Below are positions 1 to 9,736 of a stretch of DNA of 64,000 bases, piece after piece. Numbering within the stretch: position 1 is the first letter of the stretch; every line of letters begins with the position of its first letter. Location of the stretch: positions 1 through 64,000 of the forward strand of contig CACMTZ010000005.1 in the NCBI GenBank assembly GCA_902616725.1, given 5' to 3'. The notes beneath the pieces are model-generated. The model did not search any database. It was not told the DNA's origin and saw nothing but the letters and a program-made list of their open reading frames with translations. Made by a program: the position numbers and the translations under genes. The stretch is from an uncultured Pelagibacteraceae bacterium. Its GTDB lineage: Bacteria > Pseudomonadota > Alphaproteobacteria > Pelagibacterales > Pelagibacteraceae.

Positions 1-495
1 ACCAAAACACATATAAAAAAAGTTCTCTGCAATGTTCAAATTTTTCTTTGGTTTAATAATCTTTTTCCCTTTTCTTATTCTATAAAAAGCGGCTAATGCA
101 GTTGGAGTTTTTGCTAAAATTCTTATAGCCTTTCTCATATTTGCCTCTTGAGAAGAGTCAGTTGTCTCTTTATCTTCAAGTCCCATTATACTTACGGCAG
201 TTCTAGCAACATCCATTGGATGTGATTTTTTTGGCATTTTTTTAATTATTGAATAAAGATCCTTTGATAAATCCCTATTATTTTTTTCCTCTTTTTCAAA
301 TTTTCTTAATTGTATTGTATTTGGTAAGTCTTTATTCAAAATTAAATAAGCTACCTCTTCAAATCTACAATACTCACACAAATCTTGTGCAGCGTATCCT
401 CTGTAAGTAAGGGAATTAATCTCAGGCATAACTTTAGAAACTTCTGTTTCGTCAACAACTATTCCAAGTAATCCTTTTTTTATATCATCACTCAT
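1..495 (-). CDS. prpC: 2-methylcitrate synthase, N-terminal part (gene continues past the left edge)
   Basis: Citrate-synthase family enzyme that would condense propionyl-CoA with oxaloacetate, the first step of the methylcitrate cycle. Only the first 165 codons are present. The reading begins MSDDIKKGLLGIVVDETEVS and continues through the family-typical stretch SLTYRGYAAQDLCE, which binds near the active site in PrpC and citrate synthases. The short N-terminus fits the small PrpC/CitZ type rather than the longer GltA type. Its ATG overlaps the prpB stop by one base (TAATG), so it is translationally coupled and third in the operon prpD-prpB-prpC. PrpC rather than ordinary citrate synthase is inferred mainly from these neighbours. 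Confidence 0.88.
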   Translation of the reverse strand, partial: MSDDIKKGLLGIVVDETEVSKVMPEINSLTYRGYAAQDLCEYCRFEEVAYLILNKDLPNTIQLRKFEKEEKNNRDLSKDLYSIIKKMPKKSHPMDVARTAVSIMGLEDKETTDSSQEANMRKAIRILAKTPTALAAFYRIRKGKKIIKPKKNLNIAENFFYMCFG

Positions 496-1391
496 TATTC
501 ATGTCCCTCTGTGCTAAAGTTGTAAATTTTTTCATCCAAATCATTATATTTTTCATAGTCAACAAGCTCATATAATCTTTTTCTCGTTTGCATTTTATCG
601 ATGATATTGTTTTGGTGTCCATTTGCATAAATGTCCCGCAATCCATCTTCAACACTTTTCATTGCTAGCCGCTGTGTAGTAACTGGATAAATTACGATAT
701 TATAACCAAATTTTTCTAATTCTTTATAATTGAACAGCTTTGATTTTCCAAACTCAGTCATATTGGCAAGTAAATAACATGATAGTTCTTTTCTAACTTT
801 TTCAAATTCTTTTTCATCTTGCAATGCTTCTGGAAAAACAATTTCTGCCCCAGCATCAATGTATGCTTTACATCTTTCAATCATTTTATCTATTCCCTCT
901 ACGCTATTTGCATCTGATCTAGCTATAATTTTGAAATTTTCATCTTTTTTTGCTGATACACATTCTTTAATCTTTTTGATCATTGCATCTGTTGATATAA
1001 GTTCTTTATTATCAAGATGCCCACATCTTTTTCTCTCAATTTGATCCTCCAAATGAACTGCAGTGACTCCAAATTCCTCAAAAGTTTCAATAGTTTCTTT
1101 ACAAGATTTAAAACCAGTATCAATATCAACAATAGTTGGAAGATTAGTCACTCGTGAAATAAGGTATGATCTTGTACTTACATCTTGAATAGTAGTTAAC
1201 CCAATGTCAGGAAATCCTAAATCATTAGCCATCACTCCACCTGAAACATAAACTGCATCGTATCCAATTTCCTCAATTAACTTCGCGGTCAAAGGGTTGT
1301 ACGCACCAGGAACTCTTAAAATTTTACCAGATTTTAATTTATCAACAAAATCTTTTCTTTTTTGAACCGGTTTTTTTTCTATAAAGTGCAT
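495..1391 (-). CDS. prpB: 2-methylisocitrate lyase
   Basis: Isocitrate-lyase superfamily enzyme that cleaves 2-methylisocitrate to pyruvate and succinate, the last step of the methylcitrate cycle. At 298 residues it has the length of PrpB and is much shorter than isocitrate lyase. Visible signatures are the catalytic loop KRCGH at residues 121-125, the metal-binding DIDTGF at 89-94, and the early PGAYNPLTAKL stretch common to the PEP-mutase/ICL family. The start overlaps the prpD stop by one base and its stop overlaps prpC by one base. Oxaloacetate decarboxylase or phosphonopyruvate hydrolase of the same superfamily is less likely because prpD and prpC flank it. Confidence 0.93.
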   Translation of the reverse strand: MHFIEKKPVQKRKDFVDKLKSGKILRVPGAYNPLTAKLIEEIGYDAVYVSGGVMANDLGFPDIGLTTIQDVSTRSYLISRVTNLPTIVDIDTGFKSCKETIETFEEFGVTAVHLEDQIERKRCGHLDNKELISTDAMIKKIKECVSAKKDENFKIIARSDANSVEGIDKMIERCKAYIDAGAEIVFPEALQDEKEFEKVRKELSCYLLANMTEFGKSKLFNYKELEKFGYNIVIYPVTTQRLAMKSVEDGLRDIYANGHQNNIIDKMQTRKRLYELVDYEKYNDLDEKIYNFSTEGHE

Positions 1392-2893
1392 TAAAAAATA
1401 CCCTTTTTAAAATTTCTTTTTAGCTTACCCTTTTTGACTTCAATATTTAACTTATCAAGTTGACCTGGTTTTAATTTTTTTAAATTTTGAACTATTTTTA
1501 TAAATCTATCGCTTTCTTTTTTATCTAAAATATTTTCAGTTAAAGTTAAAAATTTATTAATATAGTTTTTTCTTTTGAACGGACGTGAACCATAAGGATG
1601 TGCATCTGCCACACCTTGCTCTTCAGTAATTTTTTTACCATTATTAAGGGTAATTACTACTTTTGCACCAAATGCTTTTTTTCTTGGGTTTGGATCATGG
1701 TAATTTTTGGTCCATTTTTTATCTTCATGGGTTTTTATTGATCTCCAAATCTTAATTGTACTTTTCTTTTTTGCTCTTGCTTTTGTATAAGATTTTTCAT
1801 GATGCCAAGTGCCATCCTCAAGTGCAACGGCAAATATATACATTATTGAGTGATCTAAAGTTTCTCTGCTTGCATTAGGATCCATTTTTTGGGGATCATT
1901 TGCACCTGTTCCAATCACATAATGAGTATGATGACTTGTAAAAATATCTATTTTTTTTATATGATTGAGATTTCTAACTTTCTTTTTTAATTTTTTTGCC
2001 AAATCTATTAGAGCTTGAGATTGATATTCTGCAGAATACTCTTTTGTATAAGTTTCAAGAATTGCTTTTTTTGCCTCTCCTTTTTTTGGTAAAGGGACTT
2101 TATACAATGCTTTCTTTCCATCAAGTATTCTTGCTATCACACTATCTTCACCTTCATAAATTGGACTTGGTGCTCCTTCACCACGCATTACTCTATCAAC
2201 AGCTTCTATAGCAAGCTTTCCCGCATGTGCTGGAGCATATGCTTTCCAGCTTGAAATTTCACCTTTTCTTGATTGTCTAGTTGAAATTGTTGTATGTAAT
2301 GCTTGCTGAACAGCTTGATAAATAGTTTCAGTATTTAATCTTAACATTGAGCCAATCCCAGCAGCAACACTTGGACCTAGATGTGCTATATGGTCTACTT
2401 TATGTTTATGTAGACATATACCTTTAACTAAATTTACCTGTACTTCATAAGCAGTTATTATTCCTCTTAATAGATCTAAACCGCTTTTTTTATTTTGCTG
2501 AGCGACACTTATTAGTGGAGGAATGTTATCTCCTGGATGACTATAGTCGGCAGCTAAAAATGTATCATGGAAATCTAATTCTCTTACAGCAGTTCCATTA
2601 GACCATGCTGCCCATTCACAATCAAATTTTAATTTACTATCAATACCGAATAATGTTGCACCATTTTTTCTTGAATGTTTTAGAGCCATTTCTCTAGAAG
2701 AAATAACTGGTCTTCTATTTAGGGATGCTATTGCAACAGATGCATTGTCAATTATTCTATTAATTGACATTTCAATAGCATCTTTATTTAATTTTACATT
2801 ATCATTTGCAATTTCTGCAATTTTCCATGCAAGCTGATTTTTTTTTGGTAAGTGGATTTTAGATGGGTAAACTTTAACTTTATGAACTATCAA
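1391..2893 (-). CDS. prpD: 2-methylcitrate dehydratase (MmgE/PrpD family)
   Basis: Iron-sulfur-independent dehydratase acting on 2-methylcitrate in propionate catabolism. The 500-residue protein has the PrpD landmark [22 protein letters not shown] region at about residues 106-123, where the family has its substrate-pocket Asp and His. The start is a TTG at 2893-2891. It is supported by an AAGGAG ribosome binding site with 6 bases between it and the TTG, and by the absence of an ATG before residue 42. It is the first of three coupled prp genes and lies 54 bases downstream of the phosphatase gene on the same strand. The C-terminus is very lysine-rich, as is usual in this genome. Confidence 0.92.
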   Translation of the reverse strand: MIVHKVKVYPSKIHLPKKNQLAWKIAEIANDNVKLNKDAIEMSINRIIDNASVAIASLNRRPVISSREMALKHSRKNGATLFGIDSKLKFDCEWAAWSNGTAVRELDFHDTFLAADYSHPGDNIPPLISVAQQNKKSGLDLLRGIITAYEVQVNLVKGICLHKHKVDHIAHLGPSVAAGIGSMLRLNTETIYQAVQQALHTTISTRQSRKGEISSWKAYAPAHAGKLAIEAVDRVMRGEGAPSPIYEGEDSVIARILDGKKALYKVPLPKKGEAKKAILETYTKEYSAEYQSQALIDLAKKLKKKVRNLNHIKKIDIFTSHHTHYVIGTGANDPQKMDPNASRETLDHSIMYIFAVALEDGTWHHEKSYTKARAKKKSTIKIWRSIKTHEDKKWTKNYHDPNPRKKAFGAKVVITLNNGKKITEEQGVADAHPYGSRPFKRKNYINKFLTLTENILDKKESDRFIKIVQNLKKLKPGQLDKLNIEVKKGKLKRNFKKGIF

Positions 2894-2947
2894 AATAACT
2901 CCTTATAAACGAAGTTGTTTTTAATAGTTAAAAAAAAATAATCAATA

Positions 2948-3631
2948 TTAAAGATATTTTGATACTATCTTTTCGATACCAATAAAGTCTTTTACTAAGT
3001 GATTATGGTAAATTTCATTAGTTTTTTTTTCAGTATATCCATCTTCCATTAAGATTACTGGTATCCCAGCATCTTTTGCTGCATTTGCGTCAGTTTCACT
3101 ATCTCCAATCATTAATGATTTTTTTATATCTCCTTGTAATATTTCAATTACAGAGGTTAGGTGTCTTGGATCAGGCTTACAATAATCAAATGTATTGTGT
3201 CCAGCAATGTACTCAAAAAAATCATAAATCCCAATTTTTTTTAAAAGATCGACAGCTAGGTAATCAGTTTTGTTAGTACAAACAGCCATAGAAATACTAT
3301 TTTTTTTTGACCATATTAGAAAATCTTTGACACCATTTATCAGGGTACTTTCGTTAACAATATTTTTTCCATAAAAGTCAGTAAAATCTTTTATCATCTC
3401 TTTTTTAACCCGTTCGTCTTGCACTTTTCCAAATTCTTTTTTAGCTTGCCCCCAAATAGACCTACCAAGCATTGCACTCGCACCTTGACCAACAAGATTT
3501 CTTATTTCCTCAGTAGACTTAGTGGGATAACCAAATTTTTTCATTACATGATTATGTGCACGCATTAAATCTGGAGCTGTATCAACTAAAGTTCCATCTA
3601 AATCAAAAAGAATTGTAAATTTTTGCTTCAT
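2948..3631 (-). CDS. gph: HAD-superfamily phosphatase, phosphoglycolate phosphatase-like
   Basis: HAD subfamily IA hydrolase of 227 residues. Motif I is FDLDGTLVDT with nucleophile Asp10 and Asp12, followed by a helical cap domain (about residues 18-85). Motif II is the AVCTNKT stretch, and motif III/IV is GDSETDANAAKDAG near residue 178. This layout and length fit Gph, which removes phosphate from 2-phosphoglycolate, but family-IA phosphatases have broad specificity and the substrate is inferred. It diverges from the GlmU-like gene across a 71-base gap and precedes prpD on the same strand; a role in the prp pathway is not implied. Confidence 0.8.
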   Translation of the reverse strand: MKQKFTILFDLDGTLVDTAPDLMRAHNHVMKKFGYPTKSTEEIRNLVGQGASAMLGRSIWGQAKKEFGKVQDERVKKEMIKDFTDFYGKNIVNESTLINGVKDFLIWSKKNSISMAVCTNKTDYLAVDLLKKIGIYDFFEYIAGHNTFDYCKPDPRHLTSVIEILQGDIKKSLMIGDSETDANAAKDAGIPVILMEDGYTEKKTNEIYHNHLVKDFIGIEKIVSKYL

Positions 3632-3702
3632 AATTAAAAGTTTTATTAAGAAATATTTTGTGAATTAAGAAACATATACACTTAATATAAAGAATTTAAC
3701 AG

Positions 3703-4323
3703 ATGAAACAATTAAATTTACAAAAGCTTCAAGATAATCTTAGAAAAAAATTTTTAAAAGTAGGTGTTAAAATGATTGGTCCTGAAACAATATTTTTTTC
3801 AAAAGATACTAAGATAGGAAAGAATGTTACCATAGAGCCTTATGTTGTAATTGGTTCAAAAGTTAGGATCGGAAGCAATGTTATAATAAAATCTTTTTCA
3901 CATTTGGAAAATTGTAAAATAGAAAATAAAGTTGATATTGGCCCATATGCCAGAATAAGACCAGGTGTAGTTTTAAAAAGTGGTTCAAAAATTGGAAATT
4001 TTGTTGAAATCAAAAAAAGTATTTTGGGTAAAAATTCAAAAGTAAACCATTTAACATATATCGGTGATAGTCAGATTGGTAAATCAGTTAACATTGGTGC
4101 TGGAACAATTACTTGTAATTATGATGGAGTTAAAAAAAGTAAAACTAAAATAAAAGACAATGTATTTATTGGTTCAAATTCATCATTAGTAGCACCACTT
4201 ACAATCGAAGAGAATAGTGTGGTTGGGGCTGGTTCTGTTATAACAAAAAATGTAAAGAAAAAATCATTAGCATTAACGAGAAGTTTACAGACCGAAATTA
4301 AAAATTATAAAAGAAAATCATAA
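3703..4323 (+). CDS. GlmU-like glucosamine-1-phosphate N-acetyltransferase, single domain
   Basis: Left-handed beta-helix acetyltransferase equivalent to the C-terminal half of bifunctional GlmU. Hexapeptide repeats run from about residue 27 to 185. The acetyltransferase active site is intact: the stretch NHLTYIGD carries His116 (E. coli GlmU His363), and NIGAGTITCNYDGV at 130-143 matches the acetyl-CoA/substrate region. The N-terminal uridylyltransferase domain (about 230 residues) is absent. Upstream there is only a 71-base gap and then a gene on the other strand, so this is not a start-site error. glmS lies 5 bases downstream, which supports a role in UDP-GlcNAc synthesis. The uridylyl step must be done by another protein. 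Confidence 0.88.
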   Translation: MKQLNLQKLQDNLRKKFLKVGVKMIGPETIFFSKDTKIGKNVTIEPYVVIGSKVRIGSNVIIKSFSHLENCKIENKVDIGPYARIRPGVVLKSGSKIGNFVEIKKSILGKNSKVNHLTYIGDSQIGKSVNIGAGTITCNYDGVKKSKTKIKDNVFIGSNSSLVAPLTIEENSVVGAGSVITKNVKKKSLALTRSLQTEIKNYKRKS

Positions 4324-4328
4324 TAGTT

Positions 4329-6149
4329 ATGTGTGGAATAATTGGAATTAATAGCAATAAACCTGTGTCAGCGACTATAATTAATTCTCTCAAAAAATTA
4401 GAGTATAGAGGTTATGATTCAGCTGGTATGGCAACTCTCTATAACGGATTGATAAATGAAGTAAAATCTGAGGGAAGAGTTGAAAATTTGGAAAAAAATT
4501 CTTTAGTTCAAAACATGGAGGGAACTATTGGTATTGGTCATGTGAGATGGGCAACACATGGGCTCCCTAATAGTATTAATGCCCATCCACATTCTTCCCA
4601 GAATGTTTCTGTTGTTCATAATGGAATTATTGAAAACTCAACAATATTAAAAAAATTTTTAATTGGAAAAGGTCACAAATTTAAATCTCAAACTGATACA
4701 GAGGTAATAGTACATTTAATTACTGAAAATCTTAAAACAGAAAATATTGTGAATTCAATTCAAAAAACATTGAAGTCGTTACATGGAAGCTTTGCACTTG
4801 GTATAATTTTTAAGGATCAACCAGATTTAATTGTTGGTGCAAGAAGAGGTTCACCATTAGCTGTGGGTTATGGTCCTAATGAAAATTATCTGGGTTCAGA
4901 CTCCTATGCACTTAAATCGATGACAAATAAGATTACGTATTTAAATGATGGTGAGTTCTGCATTATTAAAAAGGATCACGTGGAATTTTTTAGCGAGGAA
5001 GGATCTAAAATTAATAAAAAAGTTTTAGAATTGTCCTCTACAGAAGAAAAATATGACAAAGGTGATTACAAACATTTTATGGCTAAAGAAATTGAAGAAC
5101 AACCAAACACAATTAGAAATGGAATAAATGAGTATATAGATATGTCTAATAAAAATATTAATATTTATAACTTTCCATGGAAAAGTAATGAGATTACATC
5201 AATAACTTTGATTGGATGTGGAACAGCATATCATTCATGTTTAATGGCAAAATATTGGTTTGAGGAAATAACATCACTAGATGTAAATATAGATATTGCC
5301 TCGGAATTTAGATACAGAAAAAATAGATTTAAAAAAAACACACTTTATGTATTTGTTTCACAATCTGGAGAAACTGCAGATACTTATGCCGCTTTGGATC
5401 TATGTAAACAAAATGGTGTTAAAACGTGTGCAGTCGTAAATGTGGTAGAAAGTTCAATTGCAAGAGACTCCGAATTTGTATTACCAATTCATTGTGGAAC
5501 TGAAATAGGTGTTGCTTCAACTAAAGCTTTTCTGGGACAAATATTAATTTTATATATTTTTGCCTTGAAACTTGCATTATTGAGAAAGGATATTGAAAAG
5601 ACTCATTTTGACAAAAAAATTGATGATCTTAAGAGTCTACCAAAACTTGTTGAACAAACATTATTGACTGATAACAAAATACAAACAATTTCAAATACCT
5701 TTAATGAGGCAAAAGGTTCTATGTTTTTAGGGCGTGGTTTTTCTTATCCGATAGCTCTTGAAGGTGCATTAAAACTTAAAGAATTATCATATATTCATGC
5801 TGAAGGTTATCCAGCAGGAGAGATGAAACACGGACCTCTTGCATTGATAGAGGAAGGTATGCCAGTTGTAGTTTTAGCGCCTAGAGACAATTATTATAAA
5901 AAAACGATTTCGAATATGCAGGAAGTAATTGCAAGGGGAGCTAAAGTTTTATTAATTACAAATAAAAGCAAAGATGAGGTAATTTCAGAAAATATTTGGG
6001 AGAAAATCGAAGTTGAAAGCACTAATGAGGACCTACTACCTTTTCTTTTGACTATTCCTCTGCAAAAATTAGCTTATTATTCGGCGCTAAAAAAAGGTTA
6101 TGACATTGATAAACCTAGAAATTTAGCGAAGTCCGTAACCGTTGAATAA
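4329..6149 (+). CDS. glmS: Glutamine-fructose-6-phosphate aminotransferase (isomerizing)
   Basis: Makes glucosamine-6-phosphate from fructose-6-phosphate and glutamine, the entry step to cell-wall and LPS amino sugars. The 606-residue protein starts MCGIIGI, so Cys2 becomes the N-terminal nucleophile of the glutaminase domain (to about 225). Two SIS sugar-isomerase domains follow (about 280-425 and 455-595), with SQSGETADT and the C-terminal YDIDKPRNLAKSVTVE signature. It sits 5 bases behind the GlmU-like acetyltransferase gene in the same operon. No glmS ribozyme or other leader structure is possible in that gap, so any control acts elsewhere. Confidence 0.97.
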   Translation: MCGIIGINSNKPVSATIINSLKKLEYRGYDSAGMATLYNGLINEVKSEGRVENLEKNSLVQNMEGTIGIGHVRWATHGLPNSINAHPHSSQNVSVVHNGIIENSTILKKFLIGKGHKFKSQTDTEVIVHLITENLKTENIVNSIQKTLKSLHGSFALGIIFKDQPDLIVGARRGSPLAVGYGPNENYLGSDSYALKSMTNKITYLNDGEFCIIKKDHVEFFSEEGSKINKKVLELSSTEEKYDKGDYKHFMAKEIEEQPNTIRNGINEYIDMSNKNINIYNFPWKSNEITSITLIGCGTAYHSCLMAKYWFEEITSLDVNIDIASEFRYRKNRFKKNTLYVFVSQSGETADTYAALDLCKQNGVKTCAVVNVVESSIARDSEFVLPIHCGTEIGVASTKAFLGQILILYIFALKLALLRKDIEKTHFDKKIDDLKSLPKLVEQTLLTDNKIQTISNTFNEAKGSMFLGRGFSYPIALEGALKLKELSYIHAEGYPAGEMKHGPLALIEEGMPVVVLAPRDNYYKKTISNMQEVIARGAKVLLITNKSKDEVISENIWEKIEVESTNEDLLPFLLTIPLQKLAYYSALKKGYDIDKPRNLAKSVTVE

Positions 6150-6184
6150 TAGAAAAATTCTGATACAACAATCTTGAGTTGAAA

Positions 6185-7564
6185 ATGAAAAATTGGAAAG
6201 TAAATAGTTGGAGAAAATATCCTGTAAAACATATTCCGGAATATCCGGATAAAAAAGAATTGGATCAAGTTCTGAATAAGATCAAAACTTTTCCACCTTT
6301 GGTTTTTGCTGGGGAAACAAGACATTTGAAACAACAACTTGCTGAAGTTGTAGATGGAAAAGCCTTTTTATTACAAGGTGGAGATTGTGCAGAAAGTTTT
6401 GCAGAATTTCATCCAGATAATATTCGAGATACGTTTAAAGTTATTCTTCAAATGTCATTAGTTTTAACTTATTCAGCTTCATTACCTGTTGTTAAACTTG
6501 GAAGAATAGCTGGTCAGTTTTCAAAACCAAGAAGTGCTCCTACTGAAATACAGGGTGATAAAGAATTACCAAGTTATCTTGGTGACAATATCAATGCTAT
6601 TGATTTTACAGAAAAAGCAAGAAGACCAGATCCAAAAAGGATGTTTAAAGCTTATTCACAATCTGCTTCAACCTTAAATATTTTACGAGCTTTTTCTAAA
6701 GGAGGTTTTGCAGATTTGAATAAAGTTCATTTATGGAACTTAGATTATATAAAGAAAAGTCCTCAAGCTAAAAAATTCAAAGAATTAGAGGACAAAATAG
6801 CTGATGCATTAGCATTCATGGAAGCTTGTGGAATTACTTCAGATTTTAATAATAGATTGTATACAGTAAATTTCTGGACATCGCATGAAGCTTTACATTT
6901 ACCTTTTGAGGAAAGCATGACCAGAATTGATTCTACTACTGGAGAATACCATGATACCTCAGCCCACTTTGTTTGGATTGGCGACAGAACAAGACAGATC
7001 GATGGTGGTCATGTGGAATTTTGTAAAGGTATTGAAAACCCAATAGGAATAAAATGTGGACCAACTTCTAAGCCAGATGAAATTGCGAAAATTTGTGAAT
7101 TAATTAATCCAAATAATGAAAAGGGTAAAATTACATTAATATCGAGATTTGGTCATAAAAATGTGGAGAAATTTTTGCCAAAATTAATTAGAGGAATTAA
7201 AAAAGAAGGTTTAAATGTTGTTTGGTCATGTGATCCAATGCATGGTAACACGATTAAATCTACGACTGGTTTTAAAACAAGACCTTTTAACGATGTTGTT
7301 AGTGAGGTTAAAAATGTATTTGCTGTCCATCAGTCGGAAGGTTCTTACGCTGGTGGTTTGCATGTTGAAATGACTGGACAAGATGTGACAGAGTGTACAG
7401 GGGGTGCAAGAAAAATATCTGATGCTGACTTATCTAGTAGATATCACACTCATTGTGATCCTCGTCTAAACTCAGATCAAGCAATTGAACTAGCATTTTT
7501 AATTTCTGATGAGATTAAAAAGAATAGCAGCTATTCAAAAAATGCTATTCAAGCGGCATCTTAG
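6185..7564 (+). CDS. aroG: 3-deoxy-7-phosphoheptulonate synthase, class II (DAHP synthase)
   Basis: First enzyme of the shikimate pathway, condensing PEP with erythrose-4-phosphate. The plant/actinobacterial class II type is clear from GGDCAESFAEF (metal-ligand Cys at 68), KLGRIAGQFSKPRSAPTE, WIGDRTRQ, VWSCDPMHGNT and SEGSYAGGLHVEMTGQDVTE. The length of 459 residues is normal for class II. I place the start at ATG 6185; an in-frame TTG two codons upstream at 6179 is possible but adds only two residues. A 35-base gap follows glmS. A weak promoter-like TTGAAT/TACAAC pair lies at 6142-6169. The symbol follows class II usage in other bacteria. Confidence 0.94.
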   Translation: MKNWKVNSWRKYPVKHIPEYPDKKELDQVLNKIKTFPPLVFAGETRHLKQQLAEVVDGKAFLLQGGDCAESFAEFHPDNIRDTFKVILQMSLVLTYSASLPVVKLGRIAGQFSKPRSAPTEIQGDKELPSYLGDNINAIDFTEKARRPDPKRMFKAYSQSASTLNILRAFSKGGFADLNKVHLWNLDYIKKSPQAKKFKELEDKIADALAFMEACGITSDFNNRLYTVNFWTSHEALHLPFEESMTRIDSTTGEYHDTSAHFVWIGDRTRQIDGGHVEFCKGIENPIGIKCGPTSKPDEIAKICELINPNNEKGKITLISRFGHKNVEKFLPKLIRGIKKEGLNVVWSCDPMHGNTIKSTTGFKTRPFNDVVSEVKNVFAVHQSEGSYAGGLHVEMTGQDVTECTGGARKISDADLSSRYHTHCDPRLNSDQAIELAFLISDEIKKNSSYSKNAIQAAS

Positions 7565-7603
7565 ACTGTTGTTTTCAAATTAATATAGATTAAATATTAA
7601 GAT

Positions 7604-8341
7604 ATGAATCCTGGTGAAAAAGTAAAATACATATCAAATTGGATAAAGAATTATGTTGATCAAATGCCAAGCAAAGCTCAATCTTTAGTGATTGGTATTT
7701 CAGGAGGTATTGACTCTTCTGTCTCAAGTACTTTAAGTGCGATGACAGGGTTAAAAACAATTGTTTTAACTATGCCAATAAAACAAAAAGAAAATCAGCA
7801 TGATTTAAGTTTAAAACACCAAGAGTGGTTAACAAAAAAATTTAAAAATGTTGAAGCTCATACTATAAGTTTAGATAAATTATTTGAAACATTTTCATCT
7901 ACGTTAAATAAGTTTGATAACGAACATGGTTATGCGAATTCTAGAGCTAGATTAAGAATGACAACTCTTTATCAAGTAGCTGCAGCTAACAAAGGTATTG
8001 TTGTTGGAACTGGAAATAAAGTTGAAGATTTTGGCGTTGGTTTTTACACAAAATATGGTGATGGGGGTGTTGATATTTCTCCAATAGCAGATTGCAATAA
8101 AACAGAAGTATGGGAATTAGGAAAAGAACTTGGAATATTAAAAGAGATAATTGATGCTCCACCAACTGATGGCTTGTGGGATGATGGCAGAACAGATGAA
8201 GGTCAATTAGGATTTAATTATAGTGAATTAGAAGATGCAATGAGTAACCCAAATTCACCACATAGAGATCAATACGAAAAAATTAGAAATCAAAACTTGC
8301 ATAAAATGGAGCCTATTCCAGTTTGCAAGATTCCTGGTTAA
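7604..8341 (+). CDS. nadE: NH3-dependent NAD(+) synthetase
   Basis: Last step of NAD synthesis: amidation of deamido-NAD. The 245-residue protein contains only the synthetase domain; the nitrilase-type glutaminase domain of longer NadE forms is absent, so ammonia is the expected nitrogen donor. The ATP-pyrophosphatase P-loop SGGIDSS is at residues 33-39. VVGTGNKVED, and the C-terminal TDGLWDDGRTDEGQLG stretch that closes over the substrates, are also present. It lies 39 bases after the DAHP synthase gene and 48 bases before cysS on the same strand. A second NAD gene (NAD kinase) lies elsewhere in the window at 38872. Confidence 0.94.
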   Translation: MNPGEKVKYISNWIKNYVDQMPSKAQSLVIGISGGIDSSVSSTLSAMTGLKTIVLTMPIKQKENQHDLSLKHQEWLTKKFKNVEAHTISLDKLFETFSSTLNKFDNEHGYANSRARLRMTTLYQVAAANKGIVVGTGNKVEDFGVGFYTKYGDGGVDISPIADCNKTEVWELGKELGILKEIIDAPPTDGLWDDGRTDEGQLGFNYSELEDAMSNPNSPHRDQYEKIRNQNLHKMEPIPVCKIPG

Positions 8342-8389
8342 TCAATTAGATTAACAAATCACCAAATAAGGTATATTTCTTAATCATCT

Positions 8390-9736
8390 ATGATGGATAT
8401 TTTTTTAACAAATAATTTAACAAATAAAAAAGAGCAGTTCATTCCAAAAAATAAAGAAAAAATAGGAATGTATGTTTGTGGACCGACTGTTTACGATGAT
8501 CCACACATTGGTAATGCAAGACCTTTGGTTATTTTTGATATCTTATTTAAATTACTTAAAAATAATTTTTCAAAAGTAACCTATGTTAGAAATATAACAG
8601 ATATTGATGATAAGATTATCAAATCGTCTCAAGAACAAAAAATTTCCACAAAAGAACTTACTGAAAAAGTAACTTTAAGTTTTCTAAAAGATTGTGAATT
8701 TTTGAATTGTGAAAATCCTACTCATCAACCTAAAGCTACAGAACATATTAATCTCATGATTGAAATGATAACTGAATTAATCAAAAAAGGTTTTGCTTAT
8801 GAAAATCAAAAACATGTTTACTTTGAGGTAAAAAAGTTTGCTGATTATGGAAAATTATCAAATAAAAATTTAGATGAATTAATTGCTGGATCGAGAATAG
8901 AGATTAGTGAAAATAAAAAAAATTCTGAGGATTTTGTTTTATGGAAACCCTCAACTGATAATGAGCCTTTTTGGGTCTCTCCTTGGGGTAAAGGTAGACC
9001 TGGTTGGCATTTAGAATGTTCTGCAATGTCCAAAAAATTTTTAGGCAATGAATTTGATATTCATGGGGGTGGCATAGATTTAATTTTTCCACATCACGAA
9101 AATGAAATTGCACAATCTAGATGTGCGAATGAAACAAAAGTTTTTGCAAATTATTGGATCCATAACGCTTTTATCACAATGTCAAATGAGAAAATGGCTA
9201 AGTCCCAAGGTAATATCCTAAAGATAAAAGATTTTAGAAATAAGATTAGCGGACAAATAATTAGACTAGCTTTGATTAGCACACATTACAAACAACCACT
9301 TGATTGGAATGATAAGTTAATAAGTGATTGTGAAAATACTTTAGATAAATGGTACAGAGTTTATTCATCTGATTTAAAATCTATTAAGGTTCCAGATAAA
9401 ATTTTAAAGCCATTGTATGAAGATTTGAACACTCCTGGTTATATTGCAAATCTTCATAATTTATTCGAAAAAGCCACTAAAGGTGAGGACATAAATTTAT
9501 TCATATCTGCATGCCAGTTTATTGGCCTGATGAATGAAAGTAGAGAACAATGGAATAACTTTAAAAAGAATAAAGCGTCTATTAGTGAGTCTAAAATTAA
9601 AAATATGCTTAGTTTAAGAGATAAAGCTAGAGAAAATAAGAACTATAAAGAAGCAGATAGAATTAGAGACGAACTTTTAGACAAAGGTGTTTTAATAGAA
9701 GACAAAGATGGTAAAACACTCTGGAAATTTAAATGA
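8390..9736 (+). CDS. cysS: Cysteinyl-tRNA synthetase
   Basis: Class I aminoacyl-tRNA synthetase charging tRNA-Cys. It has the zinc ligand Cys30 in the stretch YVCGPTVYDDPHIGNARP, whose HIGN at 39-42 is the HIGH motif. WHLECSAM and HHENE give further zinc ligands, and EKMAKSQGN (KMAKS at 268-272) is the KMSKS loop. The length of 448 residues is normal to slightly short. Two ATG codons occur in tandem at 8390 and 8393; either may be used. The stop overlaps the citramalate synthase start by four bases (ATGA), so the two are coupled. Confidence 0.97.
   Translation: MMDIFLTNNLTNKKEQFIPKNKEKIGMYVCGPTVYDDPHIGNARPLVIFDILFKLLKNNFSKVTYVRNITDIDDKIIKSSQEQKISTKELTEKVTLSFLKDCEFLNCENPTHQPKATEHINLMIEMITELIKKGFAYENQKHVYFEVKKFADYGKLSNKNLDELIAGSRIEISENKKNSEDFVLWKPSTDNEPFWVSPWGKGRPGWHLECSAMSKKFLGNEFDIHGGGIDLIFPHHENEIAQSRCANETKVFANYWIHNAFITMSNEKMAKSQGNILKIKDFRNKISGQIIRLALISTHYKQPLDWNDKLISDCENTLDKWYRVYSSDLKSIKVPDKILKPLYEDLNTPGYIANLHNLFEKATKGEDINLFISACQFIGLMNESREQWNNFKKNKASISESKIKNMLSLRDKARENKNYKEADRIRDELLDKGVLIEDKDGKTLWKFK

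Noticed and set aside
2894..2947. Possible separate promoter or terminator between the phosphatase gene and prpD
   Set aside because: Only a weak 4-bp stem and a poor -35/-10 pair can be drawn; T-runs of this kind are common here by composition.
3632..3702. Divergent promoters between the phosphatase and GlmU-like genes
   Set aside because: A promoter must exist, but candidate pairs have wrong spacing (19-22 bases) and I cannot choose one.
4324..4328. glmS ribozyme or riboswitch ahead of glmS
   Set aside because: Only five bases separate the two genes, too short for any such element.
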